Shown piece by piece: positions 6,937 through 10,874 of a DNA stretch of 10,874 nucleotides. The first letter of the stretch is position 1. Every line of letters begins with the position of its first letter. This stretch comes from Pseudomonadota bacterium (GTDB taxonomy: Bacteria > Pseudomonadota > Alphaproteobacteria > Acetobacterales > Acetobacteraceae). The stretch lies in the NCBI GenBank assembly GCA_021826565.1, contig JAKAZJ010000024.1, positions 1-10,874 on the forward strand. Direction: 5' to 3'. A program made the position numbers and the translations under genes. The notes beneath the pieces were generated by a model. The model was given only the letters and a program-made list of their open reading frames with translations. It ran no database searches and had not been told where the DNA came from.

Positions 6937-7820
6937 AGCGTGGGTTTGCGCAGCAGCAGCGTGACCCAGGGGCCTTCGGCCAGCCGTGCCTGTAGCACCA
7001 GGCCGGCGCGGCGATGGGCGGCGAGAACCGCGCGGGCCTGGGTGGCGAGCAGCCCGGCCAGGATCGCCTGTCCCCCCGGCGCCAGCCCGGCGCCCAGTCC
7101 CCGCGCCATGGCGCAGAGCGGGCGGGCGAGGATATTCGCCAGCACCAGATCATAGGGCACGCCCTGGCGCACGGCCGGCGTGCGCCAGCCATCGGCGCGG
7201 CTGGTGCGGAGCCGCGGACCGAGATGGTTCCGCTTGGCGTTCTCGGTGGCGATGCGAACCGACCAGGGGTCGATATCCACCGCGCGCACGGGCCGGCCGG
7301 TCAGGCGGGCGGCGGCCATCGCCAGGATGCCGGAGCCGGTGCCGAGGTCCAGGATGCGGGCGGGACGGCGCGGCGCGACCCGCTCCAGCGCGCGCAGGCA
7401 GCCGCGGGTGGAGCCGTGCTCGCCGGAGCCGAACGCGGCGCCGGCGTCGAGCGTGAGCGTGATCCGGCCGGGCGCGCGCGGGCCGGTCAGATGGGTGCCG
7501 CGCAGTGTCAGGCGGCGGCCGATGCGCTGTTCGGGGAAGGCGGCGGCGGTGCGCGCGGCCCAGCCATCCGCTGCCACCTTGGCGCGGGACAGCGGAGATT
7601 GGTGGCCGGTCAGGGCGGCGGCGAGCGCGAGGCCGGCGGCCAGGGTGTCCTCGGCCTCGCCCACCGGCTTCACGGCTTCGACGCGCCATAGGTCGCGGAC
7701 CTCGTCATGAAACAGGGCGACGCTGCGGCAGGTGGCGCGGAACGCGGCTTCATAGAGCGGTACCGCTTCGGGGGGGACGTCGAGCCAGAGGGTTTCGAGT
7801 TGGCTGGGGCGGGATCTCAT
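6909..7820 (-). CDS. prmA: Ribosomal protein L11 methyltransferase PrmA
   Basis: PrmA uses S-adenosylmethionine to methylate ribosomal protein L11 in the cytoplasm. The 303-residue product has a less conserved N-terminal substrate-recognition part, then the PrmA-specific segment AFGSGEHGSTRGCL at residues 129-142. The class I methyltransferase fold follows: motif I LDLGTGSGILAMAA at 157-170, the acidic ribose-binding loop VDIDPWS at 181-187, and the ANILA motif at 228-232, where PrmA has its characteristic Asn. The start at 7820 forms an ATGA overlap with the stop of the upstream LysR gene, so its translation is probably coupled to that gene; an open frame continuing upstream to 7979 lies inside the LysR gene and is not used. 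The 3' end overlaps nsrR by 28 nt. The methylation is dispensable in E. coli. N-terminal divergence leaves a small chance that another protein is the target. Confidence 0.88.
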   Translation of the reverse strand: MRSRPSQLETLWLDVPPEAVPLYEAAFRATCRSVALFHDEVRDLWRVEAVKPVGEAEDTLAAGLALAAALTGHQSPLSRAKVAADGWAARTAAAFPEQRIGRRLTLRGTHLTGPRAPGRITLTLDAGAAFGSGEHGSTRGCLRALERVAPRRPARILDLGTGSGILAMAAARLTGRPVRAVDIDPWSVRIATENAKRNHLGPRLRTSRADGWRTPAVRQGVPYDLVLANILARPLCAMARGLGAGLAPGGQAILAGLLATQARAVLAAHRRAGLVLQARLAEGPWVTLLLRKPTLQTTGNGPP

Positions 7821-8773
7821 GCGGGGTCGTGTGCCACCGCGGACGCGGCAGGTCGAGCGGTTGGGCGCGTGCGGGGAACCGGACCTCGGTAACGAAGTGC
7901 ATCGACAAACTGGGCGAACGCGGGCGTCGGCTGCCGCCGGCTTGGATAATAGAGATGGTAGCCCGAGAAGGGCGGGCACCAGTCGGCGAGGACCCGGATC
8001 AGCCGTCCGGTGGCGAGTTCGGTGCGCACCTGCTCCTCGGGCAAATACGCCAGGCCCAACCCCGCCAGGGCGGCATCGAGGATCGGCCCGCTCGCGTTCA
8101 GCACGACCTGGCCCTCGACCCGCACCTTCGCCGCGCGCCCGTCCTGCTCGAACTCCCAGGCATACAGGCCGCCAAGGGTCGGCAGGCGGAGGTTGATGCA
8201 GTTATGCGCCGTGAGCTCCTGCGGCGTGCGCGGCGGTGGCCGGGTCGCGAAGCAGGCCGGCGCCGCGACGACCGCCATGCGCAGATCGGGCCCGATGCGC
8301 ACCGCGATCATGTCCTTCGCAACGTGTTCCCCGGAGCGAATGCCGGCGTCGTAGCGCCCGGCGACAATGTCGACCAAGCCGTAATCGATGACGATCTCCA
8401 CCTTGATGTCGGGATAGTCCGGCAGCAGCTTCGCCAGCGCCGGGTAGAGCACCGCCTCCGCCGCCTGTTCGGTGGTGGTGATGCGGATCGTGCCGGCCGG
8501 CTTGTCGCGCAGCGCGGTGAGCGCGGTCAGTTCGGCGGCGATTTCCTCCAACCTTGGGCCGGCGGTGCGGAGCAGGCGTTCGCCCGCCTCGGTCGGCGCG
8601 ACGCTGCGCGTGGTGCGGGTCAGGAGCCGCAGGCCGAGCCGGGATTCCAGGCCGCGGATCGTCTGGCTCAGCGCCGATTGCGACACGCCGAGCTGCGCAG
8701 CCGCACGGGTGAAGCTGCGCTCCCGCGCGACGGCGAGGAAGGCGATCAGATCGTCGAGGGTTTCTCGGACCAT
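7817..8773 (-). CDS. LysR-family transcriptional regulator
   Basis: This is a 318-residue LysR-type regulator. The DNA-binding winged helix occupies about residues 1-60, with the recognition region FTRAAAQLGVSQSALSQTIR and the following ESRLGLRLLTRTTRSVAPT. The effector-binding domain (about 90-295) includes YDAGIRSGEHVAKDMIAVRI, typical of the group related to PecT/DsdC-like paralogues found beside oxidoreductase genes. The start at 8773 (MVRETLDDLIAFLAVARERS) is preceded by AAGAAGGG about 8 nt away. The product carries an unusual Arg/Pro/Ala-rich tail of roughly 25 residues beyond the normal end, and its stop overlaps the start of prmA. It is divergent from the cupin-SDR operon across 133 nt, the standard layout for a LysR regulator and its target. 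The inducer is unknown. Confidence 0.95.
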   Translation of the reverse strand: MVRETLDDLIAFLAVARERSFTRAAAQLGVSQSALSQTIRGLESRLGLRLLTRTTRSVAPTEAGERLLRTAGPRLEEIAAELTALTALRDKPAGTIRITTTEQAAEAVLYPALAKLLPDYPDIKVEIVIDYGLVDIVAGRYDAGIRSGEHVAKDMIAVRIGPDLRMAVVAAPACFATRPPPRTPQELTAHNCINLRLPTLGGLYAWEFEQDGRAAKVRVEGQVVLNASGPILDAALAGLGLAYLPEEQVRTELATGRLIRVLADWCPPFSGYHLYYPSRRQPTPAFAQFVDALRYRGPVPRTRPTARPAASAVAHDPA

Positions 8774-8906
8774 TCATCAGCCCTTCTTATGAGATCATGC
8801 GGATCATAGCAGCTAATCGCATGGTGCGACGTGGCATAAGTTTCGTCCGGTCGGCGCCGGCATGGGCGGAGGCTCTGCTGGCCCGCACCAACGTAGGAGA
8901 ACGACT
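8774..8906. promoter_or_regulatory. LysR/cupin divergent control region
   Basis: This 133-nt region separates lysR from the cupin operon. It holds a perfect inverted repeat, CATGCG (8796-8801) and CGCATG (8818-8823), with a 16-nt gap, and inside it a smaller palindrome TAGC-A-GCTA (8807-8815). A direct repeat GATCAT occurs at 8793-8798 and 8802-8807. On the minus strand, TATGAT (8803-8808) could be the lysR -10 box, which a bound LysR protein would cover, fitting autorepression. The cupin gene has a good ribosome site, AGGAGA (8895-8900). No strong -35 was found for either direction, as is common at activator-dependent promoters. Confidence 0.5.
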
Positions 8907-9302
8907 ATGGAAATCAGGCGCTGCGGCTCGCAGCCCTCCGGCAAGGGGCCGGCCGCCTATTTCACCGGCGTGGTGCGGATCGATCCCCTGCTCAGCCCGC
9001 CCGATCCGGCTCGTGTGGCCATGGCCCTGGTCACGTTCGAGCCGGGTGCCCGCACGGCCTGGCACACCCATCCGCTCGGCCAGACCCTGATCGTGACCGC
9101 AGGCTGCGGCTGGGTGCAGCGGGACGGTGGACCGGTGGAGGAGATCCGGCCCGGCGATGTCGTGTGGTTCCCGGCCGGCGAAAAACACTGGCATGGCGGC
9201 ACACCGACGACCGCCATGAGCCACATCGCGATCCAGGAGAAGCTCAACGGCTCACCCGTGGATTGGTTGGAACAGGTGAGCGACGCGCAGTACCGGGCCT
9301 GA
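8907..9302 (+). CDS. Cupin protein, GtHNL-like ((R)-mandelonitrile lyase-type)
   Basis: This single-domain cupin of 131 residues closely resembles, by recollection, the manganese-dependent hydroxynitrile lyase of Granulicella tundricola (GtHNL), which splits cyanohydrins into an aldehyde and cyanide and can run in reverse. The metal ligands fall at the same numbers: His53 and His55 in AWHTHPLGQ, Gln59, and His94 in EKHWHGG. Residues Ala40, Val42 and Gln110, known from engineering of GtHNL, also match the natural enzyme. The second cupin motif is [16 protein letters not shown] (81-96). The start at 8907 has AGGAGA 6 nt upstream. It is the first gene of an apparent operon with two dehydrogenases, controlled by the divergent LysR gene. 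Many relatives occur beside oxidoreductases and probably have another physiological role, such as an epimerase, dioxygenase or decarboxylase-like step, so the lyase name describes similarity, not proven function. Confidence 0.9.
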   Translation: MEIRRCGSQPSGKGPAAYFTGVVRIDPLLSPPDPARVAMALVTFEPGARTAWHTHPLGQTLIVTAGCGWVQRDGGPVEEIRPGDVVWFPAGEKHWHGGTPTTAMSHIAIQEKLNGSPVDWLEQVSDAQYRA

Positions 9303-9355
9303 CCCGCGCGGCCCGTCCGGCGCCCGGCAGTACAGCACGCAAGGAGAATGATCCC

Positions 9356-10114
9356 ATGGACAGGTTTACCGATCGCGCCGCGATCGTCACCGGCGGTGGC
9401 AGCGGCATCGGCGCAGCCACCGCCCGGCGGCTCTTTGCTGAAGGCGCCAGCGTTGTCGTGGTGGACGCGAATGGGGACGGGGCGCAGCGCGTCGCCGAGA
9501 GCCTGGGCGACGCAAGGCGGGCCTATGCCGTGACGCTGGACGTCACCGATCGCGCCGGCGTGCATCGGATGATGACCGAGGCGGCGGCGCGCTTCGGTCA
9601 TTTGCACGCGCTGGCGAACTGCGCCGGCATTCGTGGCGTCGCCTCGGTGCTGGATGTGGAACCGGAGCAGTGGGCCCGCGTCCACGCCGTGAACCTTGAA
9701 GGCACGCTGATCCCCTGCCAGGCATTCGCGCGCGCGGCGCTGAAGGCCGGCCAGCCGGCTGCCATCGTCAATCTTTCCTCATTGGCCGGCATCACGGCGG
9801 TGCCGAACCGCGCGCCCTATGTCACGTCCAAGCACGCCGTGATCGGCCTGACGCGCGCGATGGCGATCGAACTGGGCAAATCGGGGATCCGCGTCAACGC
9901 GATCACACCCGGCATGATCCGCACGCCGATGACCGAGGTGATGTTCGCGGACCCCGAAAGCGAGCGCCGCATCCGCGCGCGCCATGCCATCGGGCGGGAA
10001 GGATTCCCCGAGGAAGTCGCGGCGACGATCGCCTTCCTCGCCTCCGACGACGCGAGCTTCGTGACGGGGGCGATCGTACCGGTGGATGGCGGCGCCACGG
10101 CCGGGCGATGGTAG
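9356..10114 (+). CDS. Short-chain dehydrogenase/reductase (SDR), first of a tandem pair
   Basis: This is a classical SDR of 252 residues, which would oxidise an alcohol or reduce a ketone with a nicotinamide cofactor in the cytoplasm. The cofactor motif TGGGSGIG is at residues 12-19, and Asp37 at the end of the second strand (VVVVDAN) favours NAD(H) over NADP(H). The NCAG motif is at 88-91. The catalytic set is Asn113, Ser142, Tyr155 and Lys159 (YVTSK). The C-terminal GAIVPVDGG is the usual ending of FabG-like dehydrogenases. The start at 9356 has an AAGGAG ribosome site (9341-9346) 9 nt upstream. It lies 53 nt after the cupin gene and overlaps the next SDR by 7 nt, so all three are probably cotranscribed. 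The substrate cannot be deduced. Confidence 0.94.
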   Translation: MDRFTDRAAIVTGGGSGIGAATARRLFAEGASVVVVDANGDGAQRVAESLGDARRAYAVTLDVTDRAGVHRMMTEAAARFGHLHALANCAGIRGVASVLDVEPEQWARVHAVNLEGTLIPCQAFARAALKAGQPAAIVNLSSLAGITAVPNRAPYVTSKHAVIGLTRAMAIELGKSGIRVNAITPGMIRTPMTEVMFADPESERRIRARHAIGREGFPEEVAATIAFLASDDASFVTGAIVPVDGGATAGRW

Positions 10115-10874
10115 GCACGATAACGAACTGGTTCGAAGGAAAAGTGGCACTTGTTACGGGCGCTGGCGGCGGCATCGGCCTGGCGACGGCGGAAGCCTTC
10201 GCCCAGGCCGGGGCGTCCGTCGTCGTTGCCGATTGCAACGCCGAGGCGATCGGCCTGGCGGCGGACACTCTGCGCGCGGCGGGCCACACCGCCACCGGGG
10301 TCATCTGCGACGTGACGGACCGCGCCCAGGTGGAGGCCATGGTTGCACGCACCATCGCCACCTATGGCCGGCTCGACGCGGCCTTCAACAACGCCGGGGT
10401 GAATTCCGAGGCCGCTGCGTTCCTGGAGACCGGCGACGATGAATTCGACCGCGTCATGGGCGTGAACTTACGAGGCGTATGGAACTGTATGAAGGCCGAG
10501 CTGCGCCGGATGGTGGCGCAAGGCAGTGGCGCGATCGTCAACTGCTCCTCGATCGGTGGCCTGAAGGGGTCCAGGGGCCGCAGTGCCTATTCCGCCAGCA
10601 AGCACGCGGTGATCGGTCTGACGCGCAGCGCCGCGCTCGATCATGCCACCACCGGCGTCCGTATCAACGCGGTTTGCCCGGGCCTCGTCAACACGCCGAT
10701 GGCGGCGTTCGTTACGAGGAATTACGACCCGGAGATCGTGCGGCGGATGGTGGCGCAGGAACCTATCGGGCGCTTCGGTGAGCCGGCGGAGATCGCCGCC
10801 GCGGTGGTGTGGCTGTGCAGCCCGGCGGCGAGCTTCATGCTGGGTCATGCCATGATCGTCGATGGCGGTCTTCT
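10108..10874 (+). CDS. Short-chain dehydrogenase/reductase (SDR), second of a tandem pair (cut at window end)
   Basis: This second classical SDR is visible for 255 residues and lacks only its last few, since VDGG, the usual C-terminal motif, is already reached. The ATG at 10108 overlaps the stop of the preceding SDR (ATGGTAG, 10108-10114), implying coupled translation; a GTG at 10144 would remove the first strand and is unlikely. The cofactor motif TGAGGGIG is at residues 17-24, Asp42 suggests NAD(H), and NNAG is at 94-97. The catalytic residues are Asn120, Ser148, Tyr161 and Lys165 (YSASK). It shares the segment SKHAVIGLTR exactly with its neighbour but differs widely elsewhere, so the pair are distinct paralogues, not a recent duplication. 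They may act on successive steps or on opposite stereoisomers of one pathway; this is inference. Confidence 0.94.
   Translation, partial: MVGTITNWFEGKVALVTGAGGGIGLATAEAFAQAGASVVVADCNAEAIGLAADTLRAAGHTATGVICDVTDRAQVEAMVARTIATYGRLDAAFNNAGVNSEAAAFLETGDDEFDRVMGVNLRGVWNCMKAELRRMVAQGSGAIVNCSSIGGLKGSRGRSAYSASKHAVIGLTRSAALDHATTGVRINAVCPGLVNTPMAAFVTRNYDPEIVRRMVAQEPIGRFGEPAEIAAAVVWLCSPAASFMLGHAMIVDGGL

Noticed and set aside
9348..9533. Alternative start ATG 9348 for the first SDR
   Set aside because: It is in a different frame; the ATG at 9356 gives the intact SDR N-terminus with a well-placed ribosome site.

Overview
This is a gene-dense window of very high GC content with 12 supported protein genes, two of them cut by the window edges, and no RNA genes, insertion sequences or CRISPR arrays. 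The protein mix (YhbW-type flavin monooxygenase, A-type Fe-S carrier, NsrR/YtfE, PrmA, GtHNL-like cupin), the codon bias and the tight stop/start overlaps suggest an alphaproteobacterium, perhaps of the Rhodospirillales/Acetobacteraceae group. That placement is inference; no rRNA or marker tree is available here.

Layout. (1) 1-3448: a truncated luciferase-like monooxygenase on the minus strand, divergent from a three-gene ABC importer on the plus strand (binding protein, permease, ATPase) of the nitrate/sulfonate/taurine family, whose genes overlap by 4 nt (ATGA, then GTGA). The 272-nt spacer holds repeated GCGCAA/TTGCGC motifs. (2) 3476-6398, minus strand: an ErpA/IscA-type Fe-S carrier, a methyl-accepting chemotaxis protein and the di-iron Fe-S repair protein YtfE. 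(3) 6517-6936, plus strand: NsrR, the nitric-oxide-sensing Rrf2 repressor, divergent from ytfE. The shared spacer holds a good sigma-70-type promoter for ytfE with a GCATATGC palindrome in its spacer, a plausible NsrR operator. (4) 6909-8773, minus strand: a LysR-type regulator whose stop overlaps the start of prmA; prmA ends convergently inside the 3' end of nsrR. (5) 8907-10874, plus strand: a cupin closely resembling the Mn-dependent hydroxynitrile lyase GtHNL, followed by two tandem short-chain dehydrogenases, the second cut by the window end. This set is divergent from the LysR gene across a 133-nt spacer with a perfect CATGCG-N16-CGCATG inverted repeat.

Two themes stand out. The middle is a nitrosative-stress and Fe-S-repair neighbourhood: NsrR would sense NO through its cluster and release ytfE, and an Fe-S carrier gene lies nearby. 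The right end looks like a LysR-controlled catabolic or detoxification operon (cupin plus two NAD-type SDRs) whose substrate is not known; it is the best candidate here for undescribed biochemistry. I see no evidence of a radically new system such as a defence island, retron or mobile element.
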